A DNA stretch of 64,000 bases from Polaromonas sp. (GCF_016185115.1 NZ_JACPOF010000020.1:186001-250000), one strand, 5' to 3'; positions 1 through 9,668 are shown, counted from the first letter of the stretch. The notes: generated by a model not told the origin, from the sequence alone. Numbers and translations: made by a program.

Positions 1-826
1 CGAAATCGGCTCCCACAGCATCAGCATGGCCGCAGCGGCCGTCCGGCTGGCCGGCCAGCTGTTTGAAGACCTCGGCGATATCCGCATTCTTTTTGTGGGC
101 GCAGGCGAGATGATCGACCTGGCTGCCACCCACTTCGCCGCGCGCAAACCCAAATCGATGGCGATCGCCAACCGTACGCTGGAGCGTGGCGAAAAGCTCG
201 CCGGCCGCTTTGGTGCAGAAGTCATGCGCCTGGCTGACCTGCCCACGCGCCTGCACGAGTTCGACGCCGTCATCAGCTGCACCGCCAGCACCCTGCCCAT
301 CATCGGCCTGGGCGCGGTGGAGCGCGCCGTCAAGCTGCGCAAGCACAAGCCCATGTTCATGGTCGACCTGGCTGTACCGCGCGACATCGAGCCCGAGGTC
401 AAGGAGCTGCCTGACATTTACCTTTACACCGTCGACGACCTCGCGCAGGTGGTGCAGACCGGCAAGGACAACCGCCAGGCCGCCGTGGCCGAAGCCGAAG
501 TCATCATCGACGCCGGTGTGCAGAACTTCATGCACTGGCTGGGCCAGCGCGGCACGGTGCCGCTGATCCGGCAGATCAACGCCCAGGCCGACGAATGGCG
601 TGCGCTTGAAATTGCACGCGCAAAAAAACTGCTGGTCAAAGGCGAATCGATTGACGACGTGCTGGATGCGCTGAGCCGCGGCCTGACGCAAAAAATGCTG
701 CACGGTACGCTGGCCGAACTGCACGCAGGCGATGCTGCCAACCGCGAAGCCACGGCGCAAACAGTCTCAAAACTGTTTTTGCGCGGCCAGCTGCCCAAAC
801 TGCGGCCTGAAGACAAAGAGCGTTAG
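1..826 (+). CDS. hemA: Glutamyl-tRNA reductase, C-terminal part (5' end outside window)
   Basis: Reduces glutamyl-tRNA(Glu) to glutamate-1-semialdehyde with NADPH, the first committed step of C5-pathway haem synthesis in the cytosol. The frame is open from the first bases of the window, so the catalytic N-terminal domain with the active-site Cys lies outside. What remains is the Rossmann domain (ILFVGAGEM, then IANRT about 25 residues later) and the long helical dimerisation domain ending [11 protein letters not shown]. prfA, prmC and grxD follow on the same strand, the usual betaproteobacterial order. The internal ATG at 26 is not the real start. Identification is firm; only the N-terminus is unseen. 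Confidence 0.95.
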   Translation, partial: EIGSHSISMAAAAVRLAGQLFEDLGDIRILFVGAGEMIDLAATHFAARKPKSMAIANRTLERGEKLAGRFGAEVMRLADLPTRLHEFDAVISCTASTLPIIGLGAVERAVKLRKHKPMFMVDLAVPRDIEPEVKELPDIYLYTVDDLAQVVQTGKDNRQAAVAEAEVIIDAGVQNFMHWLGQRGTVPLIRQINAQADEWRALEIARAKKLLVKGESIDDVLDALSRGLTQKMLHGTLAELHAGDAANREATAQTVSKLFLRGQLPKLRPEDKER

Positions 827-842
827 CGGCGATTCATCGCCG
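827..842 (+). terminator. Hairpin directly after hemA stop
   Basis: CGGCGAT (827-833) and ATCGCCG (836-842) form a perfect 7-bp inverted repeat starting at the base after the hemA TAG. A short T run (TTTT) follows about 8 bases later. It could be a weak intrinsic terminator or a 3'-end stabilising hairpin; the two-base loop must open to be realistic. Confidence 0.35.
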
Positions 843-850
843 CCCGGGTT

Positions 851-940
851 TTGTCATTGCGGGCCTGATTCGCAATTCAGAACCCGAACCCCGTATACGC
901 ACGCGAAGTCATGGATCCCGGATCAAGTCCGGGATGACAA
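851..940. repeat. Palindromic intergenic repeat between hemA and prfA
   Basis: The unit is bounded by TTGTCAT (851-857) and ATGACAA (934-940). Its right half holds a perfect 8-bp stem, ATCCCGGA (915-922) with TCCGGGAT (928-935), loop TCAAG. The GGATCCCGGATCAAGTCCGG-type sequence resembles dispersed palindromic repeats known from many proteobacterial genomes. No gene lies here. Confidence 0.6.
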
Positions 941-960
941 GCAGATAAAACCTTTCCCCC

Positions 961-2079
961 ATGAAACCCTTTCTCCGCCAGACCCTCGACCGCCAGCTTT
1001 TAAGACTGCATGAACTGGACGCGCTGCTGTCCGCCAGCGATGTGGTGAGCGATCTGGACCGCTTTCGCAGCCTCACGCGTGAGCACGCCGAAGCCAGCAC
1101 GATTGCAGAGCAGTACCGCAAGCTCACCAGCCGCGAGGCCGACCTCGCCAGTGCGCAAGCCATGCTGGGCGACGCCGGCAATGATGCCGAAATGGTCGAG
1201 ATGGCCGAAGAAGAAATTACGGCCGCCAAAGCCGACATCGCGCAGATCGACGAAGCGCTGCAACTGATGCTGATCCCCAAGGACCCGGACGATGTACGCC
1301 CGGCTTTTGTCGAAATCCGCGCGGGCACGGGCGGTGATGAATCTGCCCTGTTCGCAGGCGATTTGTTCCGCATGTACACACGTTATGCAGAGCGCAAGGG
1401 CTGGCGCACTGAAATCATCAGCGAGTCCCCCAGTGAATTGGGCGGCTACAAGGAAGTCGTGTTGCGTGTGGAAGGCGCCCTTGATGCCAGCGGCGTCGGC
1501 GTCTACGGCAAGCTGCGCTTTGAGTCGGGCGGCCACCGCGTGCAGCGTGTGCCGGCGACCGAGACCCAGGGCCGCATCCACACCAGCGCCTGTACGGTGG
1601 CGGTGATGCCCGAGCCTGACGAAGCCGTGGCGATACAGATCAACCCCGCCGACCTGCGCATAGACACCTACCGCGCCAGCGGCGCCGGCGGCCAGCACAT
1701 CAACAAAACTGACTCTGCAGTGCGCATCACCCACCTGCCCACCGGCATCGTCGCCGAATGCCAGGACGGCCGCAGCCAGCACAGCAACAAGGCGCAGGCG
1801 CTGAAAGTGCTGACCGCGCGCATCCATGAAAAAGACCGGTCTGAACGCGCCGCCAAAGATGCAGCCCTGCGCAAGGGCCTGGTCGGCACCGGCGACCGCA
1901 GCGACCGCATACGCACCTACAACTTCCCACAGGGCCGGCTCACGGACCACCGCATCAACCTGACCCTGTACAAGCTGCTCACCATCATGGAAGGCGACCT
2001 GGAAGACGTGGTCACCGCCCTGCAGGTGGCCAGTGGTGCCGAACAGCTGGCTGAGCTGGAAACGGCCTCCCAGAATTGA
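961..2079 (+). CDS. prfA: Peptide chain release factor 1
   Basis: Recognises UAA and UAG in the ribosomal A site and triggers hydrolysis of peptidyl-tRNA. The 372-residue product has the codon-recognition tripeptide PAT at residues 198-200 (RF1 type, not the SPF of RF2) and the catalytic GGQ at 243-245 in the context GAGGQHINK. The Gln is the residue methylated by PrmC, encoded immediately downstream. The N-terminal coiled-coil domain is present and the length is slightly over the usual 360. The stop overlaps a possible TTG start of prmC. Identification is secure. Confidence 0.97.
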   Translation: MKPFLRQTLDRQLLRLHELDALLSASDVVSDLDRFRSLTREHAEASTIAEQYRKLTSREADLASAQAMLGDAGNDAEMVEMAEEEITAAKADIAQIDEALQLMLIPKDPDDVRPAFVEIRAGTGGDESALFAGDLFRMYTRYAERKGWRTEIISESPSELGGYKEVVLRVEGALDASGVGVYGKLRFESGGHRVQRVPATETQGRIHTSACTVAVMPEPDEAVAIQINPADLRIDTYRASGAGGQHINKTDSAVRITHLPTGIVAECQDGRSQHSNKAQALKVLTARIHEKDRSERAAKDAALRKGLVGTGDRSDRIRTYNFPQGRLTDHRINLTLYKLLTIMEGDLEDVVTALQVASGAEQLAELETASQN

Positions 2080-2087
2080 GCGCCGCC

Positions 2088-2936
2088 ATGGCCATGACTT
2101 GTGCACAGGCCCTGCAGGCCGCTGCCGCGCTGGGCCTGGACAGGCTGGATGCGCAGTTGCTGCTGTTGCACGCGCTCGGCCGTCCTGATGCCGGCCGCGC
2201 CTGGCTGCTCGCGCATGACGATGATGTGCTGGACGAGACCGTTAACGACGCTTTTCACCAGCTCTGCCTGCGCCGCTCAAACAATGAGCCGCTGGCCTAT
2301 CTCGTCGGCTACAAGGAATTTTTTGGGCAGCGGTTGAAGGTGGATGCCCGCGTGCTGGTGCCGCGCCCGGACACCGAGACGCTGGTGCAATGGGCTCTCG
2401 ACCTTGCGCCGCAGTGGGCATTCACCCAAAAAATCAGGGTGCTGGATCTGGGCACCGGCAGCGGCGCGATCGCGCTGGCACTGGCGCACACATGGCGGCA
2501 GCAAGGCCGTCCGGTGGAGATGTCTGCCATCGATGCGAGTGCCGACGCGCTGACTGTCGCCCGCGAAAACGCCGCGCAACTCGGCCTCACGGTGCAGTTT
2601 GCCGAAAGCACCTGGCTGGACAAAGTCAGCGACCACTTTCATTTGATACTCAGCAATCCGCCGTATATCGCCGACGCCGACGACCATCTGGCAGCCCTGA
2701 AACATGAGCCCCTTGAGGCATTGACGGCCGGAACCGACGGGCTGGACGACATCCGCCAGATCATCGGGCAGGCACCCGGACACCTGCATGCGGGCGGCTG
2801 GCTGCTGCTGGAGCATGGCTACGACCAGTCCGGCAGGGTGTGCGAATTGCTGGCGGAACAGGGCTTTACACAGGTGCAAAGCCATCAGGATATTGCGGGG
2901 ATAAACCGCTGCTCCGGCGGGCAATGGTTTGCCTGA
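2088..2936 (+). CDS. prmC: Release factor glutamine methyltransferase
   Basis: N5-methylates the Gln of the GGQ motif in RF1 and RF2 using S-adenosylmethionine. It has an N-terminal helical domain, a SAM motif VLDLGTGSGAIALALA, and the family signature NPPY at about residues 190-193 that holds the substrate Gln. Start choice is uncertain: TTG 2076 overlaps the prfA stop, ATG 2088 is used here, and ATG 2094 is also possible; none has a clear Shine-Dalgarno sequence, which fits translational coupling to prfA. Enzyme and substrate genes are adjacent, as in most proteobacteria. Confidence 0.93.
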   Translation: MAMTCAQALQAAAALGLDRLDAQLLLLHALGRPDAGRAWLLAHDDDVLDETVNDAFHQLCLRRSNNEPLAYLVGYKEFFGQRLKVDARVLVPRPDTETLVQWALDLAPQWAFTQKIRVLDLGTGSGAIALALAHTWRQQGRPVEMSAIDASADALTVARENAAQLGLTVQFAESTWLDKVSDHFHLILSNPPYIADADDHLAALKHEPLEALTAGTDGLDDIRQIIGQAPGHLHAGGWLLLEHGYDQSGRVCELLAEQGFTQVQSHQDIAGINRCSGGQWFA

Positions 2937-3036
2937 AACTTAAACCTGCGAACAGCGGGATAATCGGGGCATTGAATTTTTCGGGCCAAGCGGCATCTGC
3001 AAGCCACTGACCCAACCACCAGATCAAGGATTGACC

Positions 3037-3357
3037 ATGAGCGACACCCAGCAACGCATTGACCAGATCGTTAAGTCCAGCGACGTTGTGCTGTTCATGA
3101 AAGGCACGGCGCAGTTCCCGCAATGCGGTTTTTCAGGCCGCGCCATCCAGGTACTGAAGGCCTGCGGCGTCAGCAAACCCGCCACCGTGAACGTACTGGA
3201 AGACCCTGAAATCCGCAACGGCATCAAGGAATACAGCAACTGGCCGACCATTCCGCAACTCTACGTGAAGGGTGAGTTCATCGGCGGTTCGGACATCATG
3301 ATGGAGATGTACGAAAACGGCGAACTGCAACAGGTGCTGGGCACGCCTGCAGCCTGA
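3037..3357 (+). CDS. grxD: Monothiol glutaredoxin, Grx4 family
   Basis: A CGFS-type monothiol glutaredoxin that binds and transfers [2Fe-2S] clusters with glutathione and BolA-type partners. The active site CGFS is at residues 30-33 and the GSH-binding WPTIPQLY and GGSDIMMEM motifs follow. The product is 106 residues, normal for the family. ATG 3037 is preferred over the in-frame TTG at 3031 because AAGGA (3026-3030) sits at proper spacing. A BolA-family gene (ibaG, 49279-49524) is also in the window, but not adjacent. Confidence 0.95.
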   Translation: MSDTQQRIDQIVKSSDVVLFMKGTAQFPQCGFSGRAIQVLKACGVSKPATVNVLEDPEIRNGIKEYSNWPTIPQLYVKGEFIGGSDIMMEMYENGELQQVLGTPAA

Positions 3358-3385
3358 CGCGGCCTGTGCCAGAGCCCTTGCGAGC

Positions 3386-3655
3386 CTAGCGTGTGTACCC
3401 GGTGCAGACGCCGGCGTTGACTGCCCCCTTGCACTCGATCTTGAGCCTGGCCCGGCGCTCCGCACGGGTTTCTTCCGAACCCGGCATGAACTTCACCCTG
3501 GCTGACTTTGGCTTGTCGGCCTTTTTCTTTTTGGCGGCAGGCTGGGCCGGTGGTACGTCGGCTTCTGCTGCGAACGCAGCACCAGACATTGCTGCGGCGA
3601 TCAGTACGCTGAAAAGCCCGAGCCGAACGCGCTGGAGCACGGATTTCTGATTCAT
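3386..3655 (-). CDS. Small Lys-rich secreted protein, unknown function
   Basis: 89 residues. It begins with a typical signal peptide (positive start, hydrophobic IAAAMSGAAFA, AxA cleavage near residue 30). A short Pro/Ala then Lys-rich linker (PAAKKKKADKPKSARVK) follows, then a basic helix-like stretch and two Cys near the end (ECKG and GVCTG) that could pair in the periplasm. I do not recognise the family. It converges on grxD and lies downstream of yacG on the same strand. Codon use matches its neighbours, so it is probably a real lineage-specific gene. Confidence 0.65.
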   Translation of the reverse strand: MNQKSVLQRVRLGLFSVLIAAAMSGAAFAAEADVPPAQPAAKKKKADKPKSARVKFMPGSEETRAERRARLKIECKGAVNAGVCTGYTR

Positions 3656-3730
3656 ATTTCCTCCCTGTCTTTTTGGAAACCAGCGGCTCTTGATGGCCGC
3701 ATCACGACTACGCTCAGGCTTCAGGCCTGA

Positions 3731-3949
3731 TCACTGGAATTTCGGATCGCCGTAAAACTCATCATCCGGCGGCGTATCAACCGGCATACGAAAACTCTCG
3801 CTGGCCCAGGCGCCGAGGTCCATGTTCTTGCAACGCTCGCTGCAAAAGGGACGAAACGCATTGCTGGGGGCATAAATGCTTTTGCCCTTGCAGGCAGGGC
3901 ACACCACAATTTTCGGGGCTGGCTGATCTGGTGTCATGGCTGGCTTCAT
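3731..3949 (-). CDS. yacG: DNA gyrase inhibitor YacG
   Basis: Small zinc protein known in E. coli to bind GyrB and inhibit gyrase. The four zinc ligands are visible as CPAC (Cys17, Cys20) and CSERC (Cys36, Cys40), followed by the family motif MDLGAWA and an acidic C-terminal tail. It is 72 residues long. It lies downstream of coaE and zapD, the conserved context of yacG. ATG 3949 is used; ATG 3937 is an alternative. Confidence 0.92.
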   Translation of the reverse strand: MKPAMTPDQPAPKIVVCPACKGKSIYAPSNAFRPFCSERCKNMDLGAWASESFRMPVDTPPDDEFYGDPKFQ

Positions 3950-4003
3950 GATTTGCAGATGGTGATAAATACCTGGCTGGACAAGGGCTGCAGGCCCATC
4001 AGT

Positions 4004-4759
4004 TCAGGAGCAGAGCGTCAGTTCAAAAGAGGCGTCATCGGTCGAAGCATGCAGGCGGTCATCGCCTTCATGGCGCATGAGGCGCACTGACACCATCAGG
4101 CGGTTGCCGCTGATCTCGGGAATCAGGCCCAGCGACGGGTCCATGCGCAGGCGCAGCAACTGGAAAGTACGCCCCTGCGGCAGGTTTTGCTGGTACTGGC
4201 CGGCGGCCGCCATCACTTTTTGCGCGGCACCGGAGTCGCGGAGCAGCTGCAGCAACAGTCGAATCGATTCAGCGAGGGGCACAAGCGTCGAGATCCAGCG
4301 CTGCAGGTCCTGCTGTCGCCGGGAGACATCAAAGTGTTGCCACGCAAAGTAGGCGGGCAAATCAAACTCACAGGTACCGCCGGGAATGCCGACGCGGCTG
4401 CGTATGCTCATCAGCCAGTCGTTTTCGGTCAGCGTCTGGCCCGCCTTGCCCGCCAGGCCATTCAACGCCGAAAAACAGCCTTCAAGCTGCGCGGTCACGT
4501 CATCCAGCACGGCTTCAGCAATGGCCGGGTTGCCGCGGTAGCTGTTGAGTATCTGCTTCTGCTTTTCAAGATCTTTCAGCACGTCCATTTTCAGGTCGGC
4601 ACGCGCGGCGACGTCCATCACTTCAAAGATCGTGGTGATGGCGTAGTGATGGTCGGTGGGGGTGTCCCTTGCTGCCAGTTCCCCAAGACGGTGGAAGAGG
4701 TGCTCAAGCCGCAGGTAAGTGCGTATGCGTTCGTTGAAGGGATACTCGTAAAGGATCAC
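4004..4759 (-). CDS. zapD: Cell division protein ZapD
   Basis: Cytosolic FtsZ-binding protein that cross-links FtsZ protofilaments at the Z ring. The 251-residue product starts ILYEYPFNERIRTYLRLEHL, the signature of the family, and runs as a helical domain followed by a beta-rich C-terminal half. Translation begins at GTG 4759. The order coaE-zapD-yacG matches the gamma- and betaproteobacterial arrangement downstream of pilBCD. Length is normal. Confidence 0.95.
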   Translation of the reverse strand: MILYEYPFNERIRTYLRLEHLFHRLGELAARDTPTDHHYAITTIFEVMDVAARADLKMDVLKDLEKQKQILNSYRGNPAIAEAVLDDVTAQLEGCFSALNGLAGKAGQTLTENDWLMSIRSRVGIPGGTCEFDLPAYFAWQHFDVSRRQQDLQRWISTLVPLAESIRLLLQLLRDSGAAQKVMAAAGQYQQNLPQGRTFQLLRLRMDPSLGLIPEISGNRLMVSVRLMRHEGDDRLHASTDDASFELTLCS

Positions 4760-4798
4760 GGCACTGTCTTTATCGGCTCATTGAGGGATGTCTGCGCA

Positions 4799-5395
4799 TC
4801 ATAGCCCGAAGCTGCGTGAAATCTGCCCAACCGCCAGCTCCAGTTCTTCGAGCGACAGGCCATCGTTGTAGATGCAGATGTCAGCTGCCGCACGCCGCGC
4901 AGCGCGGGTAGCCTGCCCGGCCATCACCTTCTGCACGGCCTCCGGTGTCCAGCCGTTACGCGCAATGACCCGCGCGACCTGGGTGGCTTCACTGCAATCA
5001 ACGACCAGCACCTTGTCCAGTTGCTGGCGCCAGCGGCCTGACTCGACCAGCAGCGGAATGTCAAAGAGCACGCAGGCACTGCCCCTGCGCATGGCCTGCT
5101 CTGCCTGACGCAATGATTCCAGACCTACCATCGGATGAATAATGGCTTCAAGCTGAAGGCGTGCTGCGGGATTGTCAAACACCAGTTGCCGGATGAAGTC
5201 ACGGTCCATGGCGCCTTCAGGCGTGACGGCCTGCGGGCCGAACTGCCTTGCCACCGGCGAGACAGCCGCGCCGCCTGCAGCGGTGACGGCGCGCGAAATG
5301 GCATCCGCATCAATCAGCACAGCGCCGCAATCGACAAACATGCGGGCAACGGTACTTTTGCCGCTGCCTATTCCACCGGTCAGCCCGACTCGCAC
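4799..5395 (-). CDS. coaE: Dephospho-CoA kinase
   Basis: Catalyses the last step of CoA synthesis, ATP-dependent phosphorylation of dephospho-CoA. A P-loop is at residues 8-14 (GIGSGKS) and the CoaE lid/acceptor region LFDIPLLVESG is present. The product is 198 residues, typical. Start is GTG 5395, one base after the pilD stop codon (TGA-C-GTG), so translation is probably coupled to pilD. Confidence 0.95.
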   Translation of the reverse strand: MRVGLTGGIGSGKSTVARMFVDCGAVLIDADAISRAVTAAGGAAVSPVARQFGPQAVTPEGAMDRDFIRQLVFDNPAARLQLEAIIHPMVGLESLRQAEQAMRRGSACVLFDIPLLVESGRWRQQLDKVLVVDCSEATQVARVIARNGWTPEAVQKVMAGQATRAARRAAADICIYNDGLSLEELELAVGQISRSFGL

Positions 5396-5396
5396 G

Positions 5397-6380
5397 TCAG
5401 CGCATCACAAAAGGAAAGGCAAACGGCAGCAACGCCCGCACCTGTTCCGGGCCTAGCACCAGACAGACCAGTCCGGCGCCCGCGAGGAAAGGGCCAAAGG
5501 CGATGGGAATGTCTTTGTTGGCGAGCCGCCCGGCAATCAGCATGGCACTGCCCAGCGCAGTGCCGACGACAGCAGACACCAGCACAATGGCCAGCAGATA
5601 GTCGGCGCCCAGCCATGCGCCCAGGGCGGCCAGCAGCTTGAAATCGCCGTAGCCCATGCCCTCCTTGCCCGTGGCCAGGCGATAGAGGTGATAGATGGCC
5701 CACAAAATCAGGTAGCCCGCAACAGCGCCCCAGACGCTTGACGCCAGCGGCACCGTCAGGCCCAGCAAGGCCGCGACCAGTCCCAGCCACAGCAGCAGGT
5801 AGTTCAGGCTGTCCGGCAGCAACTGGGTATCGAGGTCAATCATGAACTGGCAGATCAGAATGGCCGCAAATGCACACCACGCCGCCGCAGTCCATGTCAG
5901 CCCCCAGCGATACGCACACATGCCGAACAGGATACCGGTGACAATTTCCACGAGCGGGTAACGCACGCTGATGCGTTTGCCGCAACCGGCGCATTTGGCC
6001 CCAAGCGCCAGGTAACTCAACACCGGTATGTTCTGGTACCAGGCAATGGCAGAGCCGCAGTGGGCGCAGCGCGAACGGGGTTTGGCGATTCCAAGAGGCG
6101 GCAATGCATCAAGCGCCTTGCCAGCAGCTTCTGCACTGGTGTAAAGGTGTTGCGGGGGTGCGGTTTTGCCACCAAAAACGAGATCCCACAGCGATACATT
6201 GACCCCCATCGCAGGATCGGCGGCCATGAGGTTGTCGCTGGATTCACGCAGCCACTGCCGGTACATGATGAGCGGCGTCCTGTGAATCACCACATTGAGA
6301 AAGCTGCCGATCAGCAAGCCAAACACACCTGCGATGCCGGCAAGCATCCAGGCCGACAAGCCAGCCGCCCCTGCCAGCAT
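5397..6380 (-). CDS. pilD: Prepilin peptidase / N-methyltransferase
   Basis: Polytopic inner-membrane aspartyl protease that cleaves type IV prepilin leader peptides and N-methylates the new N-terminus. Two CxxC pairs (Cys105/108 and Cys130/133) form the zinc-binding loop, and the catalytic aspartates are Asp182 or Asp184 (MIDLDTQLLPD) and Asp246 (GYGDFK). The product is 327 residues. About 40 extra residues lie between the first membrane segment and the first CxxC, somewhat longer than in Pseudomonas PilD. Its start overlaps the pilC stop (TGATG). Confidence 0.95.
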   Translation of the reverse strand: MLAGAAGLSAWMLAGIAGVFGLLIGSFLNVVIHRTPLIMYRQWLRESSDNLMAADPAMGVNVSLWDLVFGGKTAPPQHLYTSAEAAGKALDALPPLGIAKPRSRCAHCGSAIAWYQNIPVLSYLALGAKCAGCGKRISVRYPLVEIVTGILFGMCAYRWGLTWTAAAWCAFAAILICQFMIDLDTQLLPDSLNYLLLWLGLVAALLGLTVPLASSVWGAVAGYLILWAIYHLYRLATGKEGMGYGDFKLLAALGAWLGADYLLAIVLVSAVVGTALGSAMLIAGRLANKDIPIAFGPFLAGAGLVCLVLGPEQVRALLPFAFPFVMR

Positions 6381-7597
6381 CAGACGACTTGACCCAGCTT
6401 GAAGATGGGCAGGTACATGGCTACCACGATGCCGCCGATCAGGCTGCCAAGAAACACGATGATGATGGGCTCCATCAGGCTGGAAAGGCCGGCCACCATT
6501 TCATCAACCTCGGCCTCGTAAAAGTCTGCCGCCTTGCCCAGCATGTGGTCTACAGAACCGGACTCTTCGCCAATAGCACACATCTGAAGCACCATGGTCG
6601 GGAACAGGTTGGCGTTGCTCATGGCCGCCGTCAGGCTGGTGCCGGTCGAGACTTCCTGCTGTATCTTCTCGGTCGCATCGGCATACAGCGAATTGCCGGA
6701 AGCCCCGCCAACGGAATCAAGCGCTTCAACCAGCGGAACACCGGCCGCAAACATGGTGGACAGCGTACGCGTCCAGCGCGCAATGCATGATTTTTCAATC
6801 AGGGCGCCAAAGACAGGTATCTTGAGCATGACCCGGTCCATGACCCGCTGCATCTTCTCGCTGCGCCGCCAGGCCTGGAAGAAGAAGTACAGGCCACCGC
6901 CCGTACCGCCAAAAATCAGCCACCAATAGGCTACAAAAAATTCGCTGATGGCAATCACCAGCAGGGTAGGCGCAGGCAAATCGGCACCGAAGGAGGAAAA
7001 CACCGACTTGAATGCCGGAATCACAAAAATCATGATGACGGCCACCACCACAAATGCGACCACGACTACGGAAATCGGGTACATCAATGCCGACTTGATT
7101 TTGGACTTGATGGCTTCTGTTTTCTCCATATAGACCGCAAGCCGGTCAAGGAGGGATTCAAGGATACCGGCGGCCTCACCCGCTTCAACGAGATTGCAGT
7201 ACAACGCGTTGAAATAAAGCGGATATTTGCGGAAGGCAGCACTCAGGGAAGTACCGGTTTCGACATCGGTACGCACATCATTGAGCAGTTTGGTGACACT
7301 GGCATTCGCATTACCCCGACCCACGATATCGAAGGACTGCAGAAGGGGAACGCCAGCCTTCATCATGGTGGCCAGCTGGCGGGTAAAAATCGCGATGTCC
7401 TTCGGCTTGATGGACTTGCCGGAGCGCATGCGCCGCCGCTTGATCTTGACAGGCATGACGCCCTGCCTGCGCAGCGCGGCCTGGACCTGGTTTTCGCCGG
7501 CTGCCCGGATCTCGCCCCTGACCGCCTTGCCGCCGCGGTCCTTGCCTTCCCATTCGAAAACGAATTCCTGAACACCCTTGGATACTGCTGTTGCCAT
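6380..7597 (-). CDS. pilC: Type IV pilus inner-membrane platform protein PilC
   Basis: Inner-membrane platform that couples the PilB and PilT motor ATPases to pilin assembly. The 405-residue protein has the tandem T2SSF domains: the first includes FTRQLATMMKAGVPLLQ, the second ARWTRTLSTMFAAGVPL, with three predicted membrane segments and the C-terminal MYLPIFKLGQVV typical of PilC. It sits between pilB and pilD in the standard order. Length is exactly family-typical. Confidence 0.96.
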   Translation of the reverse strand: MATAVSKGVQEFVFEWEGKDRGGKAVRGEIRAAGENQVQAALRRQGVMPVKIKRRRMRSGKSIKPKDIAIFTRQLATMMKAGVPLLQSFDIVGRGNANASVTKLLNDVRTDVETGTSLSAAFRKYPLYFNALYCNLVEAGEAAGILESLLDRLAVYMEKTEAIKSKIKSALMYPISVVVVAFVVVAVIMIFVIPAFKSVFSSFGADLPAPTLLVIAISEFFVAYWWLIFGGTGGGLYFFFQAWRRSEKMQRVMDRVMLKIPVFGALIEKSCIARWTRTLSTMFAAGVPLVEALDSVGGASGNSLYADATEKIQQEVSTGTSLTAAMSNANLFPTMVLQMCAIGEESGSVDHMLGKAADFYEAEVDEMVAGLSSLMEPIIIVFLGSLIGGIVVAMYLPIFKLGQVV

Positions 7598-7679
7598 AAA
7601 TTTTCTCGTTCAGAGAGCGGGGTTACCGTGAAGCATGACCTTCGCGCACCGTGCCACGCACACGAAACGGCAGGCGTCG

Positions 7680-9413
7680 TCAGACATTGGTGCAGGCCAG
7701 AACTTCCTCGACCGACGTCAAGCCTAGTTTAACTTTATAGAGCCCGGCCTGACGCAGGCTGCGTACCCCCTCGGACTGAGCCTGTGCGGCGATCTCAAGC
7801 GCGCTGCCGTCACGCAGGATGATGCGCTGGATTTCTTCAGTAATGGGCATGACCTGGTAAATACCGACGCGCCCCTTGTAGCCGTTTGTACACATCGAGC
7901 AACCCACGGGTCGGTAGGGCGCCCATGAACCGTCAACCTCATCATCCGTAAAACCGGCCTCAAGAAGTGTTTCCCGCGGAATATCGTGGGGCTTCTTGCA
8001 ATTGGGGCACAGGCGCCGGGCCAGGCGCTGCGCGGTGATGAGGATCACGCTGGATGCAATGTTGAAGGGCGCAATGCCCATGTTGCGCATACGTGTCAGG
8101 GTGGTAGGCGCATCGTTGGTGTGCAGCGTCGACAGGACCAGGTGACCCGTCTGCGCGGCCTTGATGGAAATGTCGGCGGTTTCGAGATCCCGTATCTCAC
8201 CCACCATGATGATGTCCGGATCCTGGCGCAGGAAAGCCTTGAGCGCCACCGGAAAAGTCATGCCGGCCTTGTCGTTCATGCTGACCTGGTTCACGCCAGG
8301 CAGGGTAATTTCAGCCGGATCCTCTGCCGTGGCGATGTTGACACCGGGCTTGTTCAGGATATTCAGGCAGGTATAGAGTGAAACCGTCTTGCCGGAACCC
8401 GTGGGGCCGGTCACCAGCACCATGCCATACGGACGGCTGATCGCATCCATCAACCGGGCTTTTTCCTCGGGCTCATAGCCCAGCGCATCAATGCCCAGCT
8501 TGGCGCTGCTCGGGTCAAGAATACGGATGACGATTTTTTCGCCATACATGGTCGGCAAGGTGCTGACCCGGAAATCGATCACCCGGTCCGGCCCGATCTT
8601 GAGTTTCATCTTGCCGTCTTGTGGCACCCGTTTTTCGGAGATGTCCAGCTTGGATATCACCTTGATGCGGGCGGCGAGCTTTTCCTTGATGGCCACGGGC
8701 GGCGAGGCGATTTCGCGCAACTCGCCATCAACCCGGAAACGGACGCGGTAGGTGTGCTCAAACGGCTCGAAGTGCAGGTCAGATGCCCGCATGCTGAAGG
8801 CATCGAGCAGCATTTTCTGCAGAAATTTGACGACCGGCGCGTCTTCGACCTCGGCAACGCTGGTATCGGTGCTTTCGCTCGACATCTCGGCGCTGGACTC
8901 ATCGAACTCAAAGTCGTCGCCGATGATGCTTTCCATCGCCTCGGCAGCGGTGGTCGTTGATGCCTCCACGAGCTTGGACAGCTTGTCGTATTCGGCAATG
9001 ACCCAGTCCACGCCCATCTGGGTCGAGAACTTGATTTTTTCCGCCGCTTCCTGGTCGGAGGGGTCCGCCGTTGCAACGATGAGGCGGTTGTTGCGCTTGC
9101 TCAGGACAACGATGCGGTAGGTCTGGCAGATCTTTCCGTCCAGCAGCCCCTTGGGCAGCCGCTGTACATCAATGGCGTCAAGGTCAAGCAGGGGCGCGGC
9201 AAAAGCCGAAGACATGGTGTGGGCGAGATCAGACGCGGAAACCGCGCCGGAGCCCGTCAGTTCGGCAATAAAGCTGGTGCGGCCGCTCTGGGCCTTGCGA
9301 AAAATGTCTTCAGCGGCTTTCTGACCCAGTTTTCCCGCCATCACCAGGGCCCGGCCCAGACCGGGTAATGCCATGGAAGGGGCTTCGTTCAGTACGGTTT
9401 CAACAGCGGCCAT
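7680..9413 (-). CDS. pilB: Type IV pilus assembly ATPase PilB
   Basis: Hexameric cytoplasmic motor that powers pilus extension. An N-terminal GspE/MshEN domain precedes the ATPase core, with Walker A GPTGSGKT near residue 330, the Walker B-type DPDIIMVGEIRD, and a zinc-binding tetracysteine (CPNC and CSMC) near residues 465-510. ATG 9413 is preferred to the in-frame TTG at 9443 because an AGGA sequence lies just upstream and homologues begin at this Met. The product is 577 residues. 82 nt separate it from pilC. Confidence 0.95.
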   Translation of the reverse strand: MAAVETVLNEAPSMALPGLGRALVMAGKLGQKAAEDIFRKAQSGRTSFIAELTGSGAVSASDLAHTMSSAFAAPLLDLDAIDVQRLPKGLLDGKICQTYRIVVLSKRNNRLIVATADPSDQEAAEKIKFSTQMGVDWVIAEYDKLSKLVEASTTTAAEAMESIIGDDFEFDESSAEMSSESTDTSVAEVEDAPVVKFLQKMLLDAFSMRASDLHFEPFEHTYRVRFRVDGELREIASPPVAIKEKLAARIKVISKLDISEKRVPQDGKMKLKIGPDRVIDFRVSTLPTMYGEKIVIRILDPSSAKLGIDALGYEPEEKARLMDAISRPYGMVLVTGPTGSGKTVSLYTCLNILNKPGVNIATAEDPAEITLPGVNQVSMNDKAGMTFPVALKAFLRQDPDIIMVGEIRDLETADISIKAAQTGHLVLSTLHTNDAPTTLTRMRNMGIAPFNIASSVILITAQRLARRLCPNCKKPHDIPRETLLEAGFTDDEVDGSWAPYRPVGCSMCTNGYKGRVGIYQVMPITEEIQRIILRDGSALEIAAQAQSEGVRSLRQAGLYKVKLGLTSVEEVLACTNV

Positions 9414-9591
9414 AGTCCTGTAAATCCTGCCCCATCGAGGCAACGGGTAGCATCAAGTAGATATCATCGCCCATCGCGCCATGGGTGTAAATCGAAAATA
9501 TAAGCTTGCCCCCGCCATGTGGGGAAACCGGCAAAAAGGCAGGATGTGGCACCAAAAGCCCACGAATGCGTTGTGATGGGGAGACCATGAA

Positions 9592-9668
9592 TGGTCGGGG
9601 TGAGAGGATTCGAACCTCCGGCCTCTACGTCCCGAACGTAGCGCTCTACCAGGCTAAGCTACACCCCG
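9592..9668 (-). tRNA. tRNA-Pro (anticodon CGG)
   Basis: Reads CGGGGTG...CACCCCG-A-CCA on the minus strand: 7-bp acceptor stem, D arm TAGCTTAGCCTGGTAGA, anticodon stem CTACG/CGTAG with loop TTCGGGA (anticodon CGG, codon CCG), and T loop GGTTCGAATCC. The CCA end is encoded. Length 77 nt. It begins only 28 nt after the ispB stop on the same strand, so it is probably cotranscribed with ispB and cut out by processing. Confidence 0.97.
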
